NCBI RefSeq assembly: GCF_001439685.1
Contig: NZ_JYLH01000018.1
Span: 46,179 to 110,178, forward strand
Direction of reading: 5' to 3'
DNA length: 64,000 nucleotides
DNA from: Pseudomonas libanensis
GTDB taxonomy: Bacteria > Pseudomonadota > Gammaproteobacteria > Pseudomonadales > Pseudomonadaceae
Position numbers and translations under genes: made by a program. The notes beneath the pieces were generated by a model that saw only the letters and a program-made list of their open reading frames with translations, was not told where the DNA came from and made no database searches. Of this stretch, positions 7,643-15,294 are shown piece by piece. The stretch's first letter is position 1, and each line of letters opens with the position of its first letter.

Positions 7643-7906
7643 TTAAGAGCTCGAGCCGCCAAATCGCTTAGCGAAATCTTCTGGAGATAAGGCGACAGGT
7701 AGCGGTGCGCCGGGAAATGCTTTTTCCCAAATTGCCTTGAGTATGCTGTCACCGTGTCCTGCTTGCACTGATCCATGCATTGCCATACCCAGAAAGCCCT
7801 TAGTTAGGTCGGGGTTTACTTGAGCAAGAACGTGAGTAAGTGCGAGTAATCCGTTGGTAAGCTGCATCGCGGCGTCATCGATTTGAGTTACAGGTTGTTG
7901 ACTCAC
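7643..7906 (-). CDS. Small hypothetical protein (87 aa)
   Basis: ATG 7906 follows a very strong GGAGG ribosome binding site, which supports expression. The product has a central segment VNPDLTKGFLGMAMHGSV and a proline-rich C-terminal part ending in FAKRFGGSSS. No signal peptide, membrane span or motif is seen. It is one of several short minus-strand genes in the prophage remnant. Family not recognised. Confidence 0.55.
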   Translation of the reverse strand: MSQQPVTQIDDAAMQLTNGLLALTHVLAQVNPDLTKGFLGMAMHGSVQAGHGDSILKAIWEKAFPGAPLPVALSPEDFAKRFGGSSS

Positions 7907-7986
7907 ATTGACCTCCAGGTCATAAACGCGCCGATATTGGCGCTATCCCAGTCCCTGGGCTTGCAGGCGAAGGACTGGGGAATCCT

Positions 7987-8247
7987 TTAGCCTTTCGTTT
8001 GAGTTTCGACGATCAAACGCCATTGGACTTTGCTGTCGAAAACGCCAGGATGTTGGTGCGTATTCTGAGGGGGAAATGGATCGCCTTTGTTTGAAGTAAT
8101 CTCGTCACCACAGCCCTCACACCGATATATGCCGGAAACAAGCACCTTCTCACCCGGGCCGAACAACGAATTCCAAGGTGCGCTACCGAGCAAGGTGGGT
8201 GTTGTTTTCTCGAGGTACTGCAACGATTCTTCTGTGAAGAGCGCCAT
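7987..8247 (-). CDS. Small zinc-knuckle-like protein ('protein L' type)
   Basis: 86 residues from ATG 8247, which has AAAGGAA 6-8 bases upstream; the longer frame to 8328 lacks a site. The core reads SGIYRCEGCGDEITSNKG followed by GDPFPPQNTHQHP. One CxxC pair and a nearby conserved His could bind a metal, although a second CxxC is absent. This layout matches short 'protein L' sequences common in Pseudomonas phages and islands. Function unknown. Confidence 0.6.
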   Translation of the reverse strand: MALFTEESLQYLEKTTPTLLGSAPWNSLFGPGEKVLVSGIYRCEGCGDEITSNKGDPFPPQNTHQHPGVFDSKVQWRLIVETQTKG

Positions 8248-8406
8248 AGTGATTCCTTTCTGTGGGGGGCAAGAGAGGCACAACGCTACTACGCTAAGCA
8301 TCTGCTCGGTTACTGGCATTCCATCCACACTGGATGCTTGAACACACTGGAATCTATTTGAACACTAAGTGATGATGGCTCACTGCCTTCCTCAAGGAGA
8401 CGAGTC

Positions 8407-8688
8407 ATGGCGTTGCGCATCAGAAAGAGCATCAAAATTGCCCCGGGCGTGAAGATCAACCTGAGCAAAAGTGGAATCAGTACATCCTTAGGCGGAAAAG
8501 GCAGCACTGTTAACCTTGGCAAGCGTGGGGCGCGAGTCACTACAAGCATTCCAGGTACCGGCATTTCCTCGTCAAAGCTCTACGTGACAGGCAATAGGGC
8601 GGCCCAACCTGCGGTATTTACCCCTTTATGGGCTCATGTTGTTGCGTGGCTGATAGTCGCCGCTGTTCTTTGGTGGATATTCAGCTGA
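8407..8688 (+). CDS. DUF4236 domain protein with C-terminal membrane span
   Basis: 93 residues; ATG 8407 follows CAAGGAG. The N-terminal 55 residues read IRKSIKIAPGVKINLSKSG, then GGKGSTVNLGKRGARVTTSI and PGTGISSS, the diagnostic DUF4236 pattern of short glycine-rich beta strands. A single C-terminal membrane span, HVVAWLIVAAVLWWIF, would anchor it in the inner membrane. The role of DUF4236 is unknown; it is frequent in mobile regions. The following lipoprotein gene is 68 bases downstream on the same strand. Confidence 0.8.
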   Translation: MALRIRKSIKIAPGVKINLSKSGISTSLGGKGSTVNLGKRGARVTTSIPGTGISSSKLYVTGNRAAQPAVFTPLWAHVVAWLIVAAVLWWIFS

Positions 8689-8756
8689 CGTTGGCGTGCA
8701 GCTCCTTGTCTCTGCCCTCTAGTGCTACAGTCCCGCCAAACCAACGAGGGAACGAC

Positions 8757-9107
8757 ATGCGGATTTTGATAGCGGCGGTGGCGGTAGCGATGCTGGCGGG
8801 GTGTATGGCGCCAACGATAAACGAGGCTCGCCAAGAGGGACCGTACAAAGTGCTGACATCGAAGAAAGCCGACGCGGAGTTGGCTAAATGCGTTCATTAC
8901 GAATGGCAGAACCAATCGATATTCGGCGGCACACCTGGCGCAACGCTTCAGCCGGGGCGCGATACTGGATACACGGTCTTCACAGAAGGCTCCCAATATT
9001 TCGTCGATATCCAGCCCCAGGGAACTGGTTCATTGGCGAAGTATTACGCGGTGGTTGGTAACTGGATTGCCAACAAAAGGCTGACGGCGCTGCAAAGCTG
9101 CCTTTAG
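8757..9107 (+). CDS. Small lipoprotein of the prophage remnant
   Basis: 116 residues from ATG 8757 with GAGGGAA upstream. MRILIAAVAVAMLAGCMAP is a lipoprotein signal with lipobox LAGC. The mature part includes DAELAKCVHYEWQNQ and GYTVFTEGSQYFVDI and ends in ALQSC; the two cysteines could form a disulfide. It lies directly upstream of the tail assembly gene, a place where phages often carry outer membrane or superinfection-exclusion lipoproteins. That role is inferred from position only. Confidence 0.7.
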   Translation: MRILIAAVAVAMLAGCMAPTINEARQEGPYKVLTSKKADAELAKCVHYEWQNQSIFGGTPGATLQPGRDTGYTVFTEGSQYFVDIQPQGTGSLAKYYAVVGNWIANKRLTALQSCL

Positions 9108-9124
9108 ATGATCAGCAATTTATT

Positions 9125-9148
9125 CAAGGCTCGCTTCGGCGGGCCTTT
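9125..9148 (+). terminator. Rho-independent terminator after the lipoprotein gene
   Basis: AAGGCTCGC and GCGGGCCTTTTT arms enclose a short TTCG loop directly after the lipoprotein stop. Confidence 0.75.
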
Positions 9149-9169
9149 TTGCTGCCCGGAGAAAAGTAC

Positions 9170-9781
9170 ATGGCGGCGCTTTCCATCAATTATCAGCCCA
9201 TAACCACGATTATGCTCTATGGACAGCTTCGACAGTTTGGTCGGTCCTTCCGAATTGCCGTAAGGACACCGGCTGAGGCGGTTAAGGCTCTCTGCGTCCA
9301 AATACCAGGGTTTGAGCGCTTCCTATCCAATGCAAAATCCAGAGGTATTGAGTTTGCAGTCTTTCGCGGCAAGACGAACCTGGCGGAAAAGGAGCTTGGA
9401 TTCACTGGCGAGGGCGATATTCGCATTGCGCCAGTAATCACTGGGAGCAAGCGAGGCGGAGCACTACAAACCATCATCGGTGCGGTGCTGATTGTTGTTG
9501 GCCTTGTCATCACCGGCGGCACCTTCGGCGCCGGCGCACCGTTCGGTTCTGCCTTGATCATGATGGGTGGATCTATGATTCTGGGCGGGGTAATCCAAAT
9601 GCTCAGCCCCCAGGCTGGCGGACTTAAGACCAGCGCAGTGCCAGAGAACACACCGGGCTACGCATTCGGCAGCGCCAAGAACACCACGGCATCGGGTAAC
9701 CCGGTACCACTGTGCTACGGAAAACGGCGGGTGGGCGGCGCGATCATCAGTGCCGCTATCTACGCCGAGGACCAGATGTAA
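9170..9781 (+). CDS. Phage tail assembly protein (lambda gpI-like)
   Basis: 203 residues from ATG 9170, preceded by GGAGAAAAG. The N-terminal half has a ubiquitin-like pattern (TIMLYGQLRQFGRSFRIAV). It is followed by a long hydrophobic glycine-rich stretch (IIGAVLIVVGLVITGGTFGA and GSALIMMGGSMILGGV) and an alanine-rich end with YGKRRVGGAIISAAIYA, all typical of lambda-like tail protein I. Gene I precedes tail gene J in lambdoid phages, and here the J start codon lies about 420 bases downstream. The gene looks intact although the prophage is not. Confidence 0.82.
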   Translation: MAALSINYQPITTIMLYGQLRQFGRSFRIAVRTPAEAVKALCVQIPGFERFLSNAKSRGIEFAVFRGKTNLAEKELGFTGEGDIRIAPVITGSKRGGALQTIIGAVLIVVGLVITGGTFGAGAPFGSALIMMGGSMILGGVIQMLSPQAGGLKTSAVPENTPGYAFGSAKNTTASGNPVPLCYGKRRVGGAIISAAIYAEDQM

Positions 9782-9920
9782 CCTGTTTTTTTAAACTTGA
9801 TTAAAAGTCTTGGATTTGGCGGGGATGCAAAATCACCCACTACAACCGGGACACATCAAATTGTCGGGAAACCGACACCCTGGCCCGCAGATGATCAGCA
9901 GATCGCCGGGCCAAAAAAGC

Positions 9921-9957
9921 AAAACCCCCGGACGTTTGCAGCGTGCCGGGGGTTTTT
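9921..9957 (+). terminator. Rho-independent terminator after tail gene I
   Basis: CCCCCGG (9925-9931) and CCGGGGG (9946-9952) pair and are followed by TTTTT; the upstream AAAA makes it usable on both strands. Confidence 0.8.
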
Positions 9958-9997
9958 ATATCCCGCCCCATAAGTCAGGTATGGAGAAGAAGGATCA

Positions 9998-10141
9998 TTG
10001 GACTATAGCAAAATCATACGAGAGGTACGAGACATGGCGACGAAGATGCCAGCGTGGCGATTCGTTCTTCTTTGCAGCGTGGCGCTTGTGTTTGCGCTTG
10101 GATATCTGTCTGGGCATATCCCTTGGGACAAGATCCTTTAG
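9998..10141 (+). CDS. Small single-span membrane protein (47 aa, TTG start)
   Basis: Starting at TTG 9998, preceded by AGAAGGA, the frame reads LDYSKIIREVRDMATKMP, then a single membrane span RFVLLCSVALVFALGYLSG and a short tail ending WDKIL. An in-frame ATG at 10034 would give a 35-residue version lacking the charged N-terminus. It lies between tail genes I and J, where Pseudomonas lambdoid phages often have a tiny membrane protein. A terminator follows at once. Function unknown. Confidence 0.6.
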   Translation: MDYSKIIREVRDMATKMPAWRFVLLCSVALVFALGYLSGHIPWDKIL

Positions 10142-10160
10142 CGAGGCCAGTTGATAGTCA

Positions 10161-10187
10161 TACGCCGCCCTTGAGGCGGTTTTTTAT
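10161..10187 (+). terminator. Rho-independent terminator before tail gene J
   Basis: CCGCC and GGCGG arms (with CTTGA loop) followed by TTTTTT, at 10164-10186, just upstream of the J ribosome binding site CTGGAGGAAA. Confidence 0.7.
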
Positions 10188-10202
10188 TGCCTGGAGGAAA
10201 GC

Positions 10203-10253
10203 ATGGGCGCAGCACGCAAGATCGACATCCACGGCGCCAAGGGCGGCGAAGGA
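10203..10253 (+). pseudogene. Start of phage tail tip protein J, interrupted by a group II intron
   Basis: ATG 10203 follows CTGGAGGAAA. The first 17 codons read MGAARKIDIHGAKGGEG, matching the start of lambda J-like host specificity proteins in Pseudomonas prophages (family usually over 1000 residues). At about 10254 the group II intron begins. Beyond the intron only 27 further codons remain before a stop, with no J-like sequence, so the body of the gene is lost. The order I - small membrane protein - J supports the assignment. Confidence 0.6.
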
Positions 10254-10433
10254 TTGCGTTCTTACCTGGGGAGATCTCGCCTCATGCCTGAAAGGGCGAC
10301 GGTGCAAGCCGGAGCGAGAAGTCAGCAGAGGCCGTAGTAGTCTTTTTTTGACGAAGGGCCGAACGAGAGAAAGCGTTATAGGCCATGTTGATGCGAAAGA
10401 CCGGAAGTCAGATGCCTGCCAAACGCGGGGCTG

Positions 10434-11742
10434 ATGGAGACTGCGAACGGTGAAGCCGTGAGAAGCTCCGTCAGCGACGAGGTCAATCGCCCGCAAAATG
10501 AAACCGACAACGCAGGGCAAGGGCTGCTGGAGCGGGCCTTTGCGAGAGAAAACCTGAAGCGGGCGTGGAAACGGGTCAAGGCCAACAAAGGTGCGGCGGG
10601 GGTCGACGGTCTGGATATTGATCAGACGGCCGAGTACCTGCTGACCCAATGGGCGGCGATTCGTGAACAGCTTCTATCAGGTGTCTACCGGCCCAGTCCG
10701 GTACGGCGTGTAACCATTCCCAAACCCGACGGCGGTCAACGCGAGTTGGGTATCCCAACGGTCACCGATCGTTTGATCCAACAAGCATTGCTGCAAGTCT
10801 TGCAGCCATTACTCGATCCGACTTTCAGTGAACACAGCTACGGCTTCCGTCCTGGACGCTGTGCGCAGGGCGCCGTTTTAGCGGCTCAGCGCTATGTTTC
10901 TTCAGGACGTAAAGTGGTGGTGGATGTTGATCTGGAGAAATTCTTCGACCGGGCCGACCACGATATTTTGATGGATCGTTTACGCAAACGGATCGCGGAT
11001 CGGGCGGTTACCCGGCTGGTTCGTGCGTATCTGGATGCGGGAACGCTGATCAATGGCGTGGTCGAGAAAAGTCGCTGCGGGGCGCCGCAAGGCGGCCCGC
11101 TGTCGCCGTTGCTGGCGAATGTGCTGCTGGACGAAGTGGATCGGGAGCTTGAACGTCGAGGTCATTACTTCGTGCGCTATGCCGACGATGCGAACGTTTA
11201 TGTTCGTAGTCAGAAGGCGGGGCAACGGGTGATGGATTTGCTGAAGCGTCTGTATGAAAAGCTGCGTCAACGCGAGTAAGAGTGCGGTGACGAGCGCGTT
11301 TGGTCGCAAGTTTTTGGGCTTTGAGTTGTGGTCATACCGCGACGAAGTTAAGCGTGCTGCCTCTTATAAAGCGCAGAAGCAGTTCAAGCAGCGAATACGC
11401 TGGTACACCCGACGCTCGTGTGGTCGTAGCTTGCAGCAAATCGTCGATGAGCTGCGCCCTTACATTTTGGGTTGGAAAACTTACTTCGGGTTGTCGCAAA
11501 CCACAGCCGTCTGGCGTGAGCTGGACGAATGGATGCGACACCGATTGCGAGCTATCCAGCTCAAACAATGGAAGCGCGGAACGACGACATATCGCGAGTT
11601 GCGAGCACTTGGCGCGAGTAACCAGGCGGCGCAGAAGGTGGCAGGAAACACCTGCCGCTGGTGGCATAACAGTCGTCTGGAGCTGAATCGCGTGCTTACT
11701 ATTGCGTGGTTCGACAGGCTGGGATTAGTACGTCTCTCATAA
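10434..11742 (+). pseudogene. ltrA: Group II intron reverse transcriptase/maturase, frameshifted
   Basis: The first frame (10434-11279) carries the RT fingers and palm: KGAAGVDGLDI, IPKPDGGQRELGIPT, SYGFRPGR, the catalytic YADD at residues 249-252, and CGAPQGGPLSPLLANVLLDE. It breaks off in LYEKLRQRE-stop. A second frame (11254-11742) continues the same protein as VNASKSAVTSAFGRKFLGFE and then the maturase X domain (RSLQQIVDELRPYILGWKTY). The break is what loss of 8 bases from an expected KLRLRVN coding repeat would give. No HNH endonuclease domain follows. The protein is therefore probably not made in full length. Confidence 0.85.
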
Positions 11743-11756
11743 CCTCAATCTCTCGA

Positions 11757-11830
11757 ACCGCCCGGTGCGGACCCGCATGCCGGGTGGTGTGGCAGGGGAG
11801 CGGCCTGTGAAGGCCGCCCCCTATGCCGAT
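11757..11830 (+). ncRNA. Group II intron domains V and VI
   Basis: Domain V: ACCGCCCGG (from 11757) pairs with CCGGGTGGT (to 11788), then an inner TGCG/CGCA stem with a GACC loop and a 3'-side TG bulge, the standard shape of this catalytic domain. Domain VI: 11791-11827 folds into a long stem (GGCAGGGG, GCGGCCT/AGGCCGC, CCCC, TGCC) with a bulged A at 11823 as candidate branch point. Confidence 0.75.
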
Positions 11831-12405
11831 TGGCTGGAATTTGGGCAATGGTCACCCGCAGACGCCTCGCGGCGTACTTTCAGGATTGAAGGGTGGGTCA
11901 GCAGAACAGCGTAGCCACCGACAGCAGGCAAATTATCTGGGCGACCATCTGGCAGCGTATCTCGCCAAAGGTGGTCGCCATATTACTCATTTGTCCGGCA
12001 TACATAGCGCGAGCCCTCATTGTCGGCATAACACCGTGAACGAACTGCAAGTACACACAGCTGCATCGTGGAGTATAGATCCTGTTTGGGAATTCATACG
12101 GCTGAACCGATGGTGGGTGCCTCGTCGGTTCACCTGCGCGACTTTTCCCGAAAAGCCTGGGTTGAATCCGTCCCATGGCGCCCGATTGCGTGGTGCCATC
12201 CCCCACAAAAATTATTGGTTTGCAGCAACAATTTTTCTTGTTGGACACCCCCCGCCCCCAGGCAGCAAAGTTGCCGCCACTGACGCTCGACCTTCCGGGT
12301 CAACAATAAAAAACCGAGCCGACTGCACGCCAATTCATGCTGTGAGCCCTTTGCCCACATCCTGCTGTAATGGCGCCGCAGCGCGCACTAAAGGACCTCT
12401 CCGCC
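11831..12405. other. Intergenic stretch after the intron, with a 27-codon 3' exon remnant
   Basis: Directly after the intron a frame reads WLEFGQWSPADASRRTFRIE and on to a TAG at about 11914; it is in phase with the J start if the intron is removed. Beyond that I see no supported gene. Open frames on both strands lack ribosome binding sites and recognisable sequence. A CAACA/TGTTG-flanked A/T run lies near 12228. The right end of the prophage remnant must be here, but no copy of the tRNA-Val 3' end is visible. Confidence 0.5.
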
Positions 12406-13122
12406 ATGCAAACAGTTGTGAACTTATGGCCGTTGATCGGCGTACTTGTCATCGTGGTCGGCTTTGTATTGCGCTTCAATCCGCTGTTGGTGGTCACGGC
12501 GGCCGCCATCGCCACTGGGTTCGCCGCCCAGTTCCCGCTGGAAAAAATTCTCGCCACCATGGGCGATGGCTTCCTTCAGACCCGTGCCCTGCAATTGATT
12601 CTGTTACTGCCGCTGGCGGTGATTGGCCTGTTGGAGCGCCATGGGCTGCGCCTGCATGCGCAGAACTGGATCGCCCGCTTCGAGCGCGCCACGGTTGGGC
12701 GTTTGCTGATCATGTATCTGTTTGTGCGTGAATCCACGGCCGCCATGGGGCTGACCAGCCTGGGCGGGCATCCGCAAATGGTGCGCCCGCTGTTGGCGCC
12801 GATGGCCGAAGGCGCGGCGGAAAAACGCTACGGCAAGCTGCCGGACAAGCTGCGGCATAAGGTATTGGCCATGTGCGCGGCCACCGACAACGTCGGGCTG
12901 TTTTTTGGTGAAGATATTTTTGTCGCTTTCGGTGCGATTGCGTTGATGCATACCTTCCTGTTGGGTTCGGGCATTGATGTGGAACCGTTGCACATTGCCG
13001 TATGGGGCATTCCCACGGCGATCTGTGCCTTCATCATTCACGCTATCCGCCTGCATCGTTTTGATCGCCGCCTGACCCGAGAGATGAGCCCTGCCACCGC
13101 CCCGGCGGAGACTGCGCAATGA
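12406..13122 (+). CDS. DUF969 family membrane protein (candidate 5-oxoproline permease subunit)
   Basis: 238 residues from ATG 12406, with AAGGA upstream. At least five hydrophobic spans are visible, beginning NLWPLIGVLVIVVGFVLRF. Conserved stretches are FVRESTAAMGLTSLGGHPQM and ATDNVGLFFGEDIFVAFGAI, typical of DUF969. The stop overlaps the start of the DUF979 gene, and a pyroglutamyl peptidase gene follows, so the three form one operon. DUF969 and DUF979 proteins are usually paired and together resemble a two-part transporter. Linkage to Pcp suggests 5-oxoproline or pyroglutamyl peptides as substrate; this is inference from context. Confidence 0.82.
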   Translation: MQTVVNLWPLIGVLVIVVGFVLRFNPLLVVTAAAIATGFAAQFPLEKILATMGDGFLQTRALQLILLLPLAVIGLLERHGLRLHAQNWIARFERATVGRLLIMYLFVRESTAAMGLTSLGGHPQMVRPLLAPMAEGAAEKRYGKLPDKLRHKVLAMCAATDNVGLFFGEDIFVAFGAIALMHTFLLGSGIDVEPLHIAVWGIPTAICAFIIHAIRLHRFDRRLTREMSPATAPAETAQ

Positions 13123-14069
13123 TCATTTCCATTCAATACCTGTACTGGCTGGCCGGTGTGCTGTTGCTGATCACCGCGGGCATGATCCTGCTCGATCGTT
13201 CCCATCCCAAGCGCTGGTCCAGTGCGCTGTTCTGGCTGCTGTTTGCCATACCCTTCCTGGTGGGTGAGCGCCTGCCTTCGGTGGTCATCGGTGTCGGTGT
13301 GGTGGTGATGGCGTTGATCGCAGGCCTGGGCGGTGTAGGTCGTGGCCAGCACGCCGAATTGCACGACAAGGCGTCCCGAGCCAGTGCCGGGCGCCTGGGC
13401 CATAAGTTGTTTATCCCGGCGTTGGCGATCCCGCTGACCACGGTGATTGGCTCGGTATTGCTCAAGCACACTGAAATCGGCGGTGTACCGCTGCTGGACC
13501 CGAAGAACACCACCTTTGTGTCCCTCGGCATCGGCTGCCTGATTGCCCTGGGCCTGGCCTGCTGGCTGACCCGCGATACGCCGGTACAAGCCTTGCGCGA
13601 ATCGCGCCGCCTGACCGAGGCGTTGGGCTGGGCGATGGTGCTGCCGCAGATGCTGGCGATGCTCGGCTTGCTGTTCAATGAAGCCGGGGTGGGCACCGCT
13701 GTCGCCCACGTCACCACTACTTATATCAACCTGGATTACAAGTTGGTGGCGGTGATGGTGTATGTGTTGGGCATGGCCTTGTTTACCGTGATCATGGGTA
13801 ATGGCTTCGCGGCGTTCCCGGTAATGACAGGTGGCGTCGGCGTGCCGGTACTGGTGGGGATTTATGGCGGCAACCCCGCGGTGATGGCGGCGATCGGCAT
13901 GTTTTCCGGCTACTGCGGTACGCTGATGACGCCGATGGCGGCCAACTTCAACATCGTACCGGCAGCGCTATTGGAGCTGCCTGATAAAAACGCGGTGATC
14001 AAGGCCCAGATACCCACGGCGCTGATGATGCTGGTGGTCAATATTGTGCTGCTTTATCTGTTGATGTGA
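13119..14069 (+). CDS. DUF979 family membrane protein (partner of the DUF969 protein)
   Basis: 316 residues, about nine or ten hydrophobic spans, starting YLYWLAGVLLLITAGMILL. Conserved family stretches include VIMGNGFAAFPVMTGGVGVP, then YGGNPAVMAAIGMFSGYCGT and LMTPMAANFNIVPAALLELP. The ATG overlaps the stop of the DUF969 gene as ATGA, so the two are translationally coupled. The Gly- and Pro-rich loops in the middle of membrane segments resemble ion-transporter superfamily permeases. It should act with DUF969 in the inner membrane. The substrate is not shown by sequence; the downstream pcp gene points to 5-oxoproline. Confidence 0.82.
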   Translation: MIISIQYLYWLAGVLLLITAGMILLDRSHPKRWSSALFWLLFAIPFLVGERLPSVVIGVGVVVMALIAGLGGVGRGQHAELHDKASRASAGRLGHKLFIPALAIPLTTVIGSVLLKHTEIGGVPLLDPKNTTFVSLGIGCLIALGLACWLTRDTPVQALRESRRLTEALGWAMVLPQMLAMLGLLFNEAGVGTAVAHVTTTYINLDYKLVAVMVYVLGMALFTVIMGNGFAAFPVMTGGVGVPVLVGIYGGNPAVMAAIGMFSGYCGTLMTPMAANFNIVPAALLELPDKNAVIKAQIPTALMMLVVNIVLLYLLM

Positions 14070-14076
14070 GGCTCAT

Positions 14077-14691
14077 ATGCAAACGGTGTTGCTGACGGGC
14101 TTCGAGCCCTTTGATAACGACTTGGTGAACCCCTCCTGGGAGGCGGCGCGACAGCTCGATGGCGTGCAAGTGGTCGAGGGTGTGCAGATTGTCGCGCGTT
14201 GCTTGCCGTGCGCCTTTGCCACCGCAGGCGAGTACCTGGCCCAACTGATCAGCGAGTTGAACCCGGCAATGGTGGTTGCAACCGGCCTGGCACCTGGGCG
14301 CAGCGAGATGTCCATCGAGCGGGTGGCGATCAATATCAACGACGCGCGCATCCCCGATAATCTCGGGCAACAACCGATTGATACGGCGGTAGTGGTCGAT
14401 GGCCCGGCTGCGTACTTCTCGACGTTGCCGATCAAGGCCATGGTCAAGGCGCTGCGCGAGGCGGGTGTTGCGGCAGCGGTTTCGCAAACGGCGGGGACCT
14501 TCGTGTGCAACCAGGTGTTCTATCTTTTGCAGCATCGGCTGGTTGGGGCCGGAATACGCAGTGGGTTTATCCATATCCCGAGCTCTCCACCACCGGGCCA
14601 ACCTTCGCAGGTTGAAGGCTTGCGGCTGGCGGTCTCTACGGCTTGGCTCACCCAGGCCGATGTCGTGGAAACAGGTGGGCAGGTGAGCTGA
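14077..14691 (+). CDS. pcp: Pyroglutamyl-peptidase I (pyrrolidone-carboxylate peptidase)
   Basis: 204 residues. It removes N-terminal pyroglutamate from peptides in the cytoplasm, releasing 5-oxoproline. The start VLLTGFEPFDNDLVNPSWEA is the family signature. AGRSEMSIERVAININDARI-type sequence contains the catalytic Glu region, and GTFVCNQVFY holds the nucleophile Cys. The active-site His is expected in GFIHIPSSP near the end. Length is close to the family norm (about 210). It starts 7 bases after the DUF979 stop and closes the operon, so peptide processing and transport are linked. Confidence 0.93.
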   Translation: MQTVLLTGFEPFDNDLVNPSWEAARQLDGVQVVEGVQIVARCLPCAFATAGEYLAQLISELNPAMVVATGLAPGRSEMSIERVAININDARIPDNLGQQPIDTAVVVDGPAAYFSTLPIKAMVKALREAGVAAAVSQTAGTFVCNQVFYLLQHRLVGAGIRSGFIHIPSSPPPGQPSQVEGLRLAVSTAWLTQADVVETGGQVS

Positions 14692-14763
14692 CGGCTGGGC
14701 TGCGCATATAGGTGGGGCAACTTCGGCTATAGTTCACAAGCGTATCCACCTTGGAAAACCATC

Positions 14764-15282
14764 ATGATCAAATGCCCGAAGTTCGTGTCTGTCGCGTTGT
14801 CCCTCGCGTTGTTTGCGAGTAGCGGTCTTGCCCTGGCTGATCCCGGTAATGGCAAGGGCCAAGGTAATAACAAGGGTAATAGCCAGGGAGAGCAAGGGCA
14901 GGGTAATAACAAAGGCAATAGTCAGGGAGGGCAGGGCAATAACAAGGGAGGTAATCAGGGAGGGCAGGGCCAAGACAAGCTCAAAGGCAAGGGCGGCTCA
15001 GGTGGTCATGGCCCCAGCGTTGATCGAGGGAGCGTACTGAATGTGTTGGGCGGTTATCGGGATTACTGGAGCCCAGGGCCTGCATTGCCACCAGGTATCC
15101 AGAAGAACCTGGCGCGTGGCAAGCCGCTGCCACCCGGTATCGCCAAGAAGCTCGACGGCCGCCTGTTGGGACGGTTGCCCCATTACGATGGTTATGAATG
15201 GCAGCAAGCGGGAACCGACTTGATCTTGGTGGCCATTGCCACCGGTATCATCTACGAAGTGCTGAACGGGGCCTTGGATTGA
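14764..15282 (+). CDS. Exported Gly/Asn/Gln-rich protein, CigR/RcnB-like
   Basis: 172 residues with signal peptide (ending in LALA). The mature N-terminus is a low-complexity stretch of repeated GQGNNKGNSQG units (roughly residues 28-75), encoded by imperfect DNA repeats at 14845-14980. The C-terminal domain carries LPPGIQKNLARGKPLPPGIA, then LPHYDGYEWQQAGTDLILV and IATGIIYEVLNG, the pattern of RcnB/CigR-type periplasmic proteins. CigR of Salmonella is an anti-virulence regulator; the family role in Pseudomonas is unknown. The repeat length likely varies between strains. Confidence 0.75.
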   Translation: MIKCPKFVSVALSLALFASSGLALADPGNGKGQGNNKGNSQGEQGQGNNKGNSQGGQGNNKGGNQGGQGQDKLKGKGGSGGHGPSVDRGSVLNVLGGYRDYWSPGPALPPGIQKNLARGKPLPPGIAKKLDGRLLGRLPHYDGYEWQQAGTDLILVAIATGIIYEVLNGALD

Positions 15283-15294
15283 GCGGGCGAGGTA

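Larger units (their letters stand above)
10254..11830 (+). mobile_element. Group II intron with degenerate maturase ORF
   Basis: The element holds a reverse transcriptase/maturase frame and ends in recognisable domains V and VI. The 3' end at 11830 is well supported: domain VI pairs GGCAGGGG and CCCCTATGCC-type arms, with a candidate branch-point A at 11823, seven bases before the end, and the last bases are AT, matching the AY rule. The 5' end is less sure; TTGCG at 10254 is the best match to the GUGYG start consensus. It sits in the 5' end of tail gene J. The maturase is frameshifted, so unaided splicing or mobility is unlikely. Confidence 0.75.

Noticed and set aside
3127..12405. Search for a direct repeat of the tRNA-Val 3' end as right attachment site
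   Set aside because: No second copy of the CCAATCGCGCCTACCA segment was seen, so the right edge of the prophage cannot be fixed.
11823..12731. 302-codon frame after the group II intron
   Set aside because: Starts in intron domain VI and runs into the DUF969 gene in another frame; no conserved sequence.
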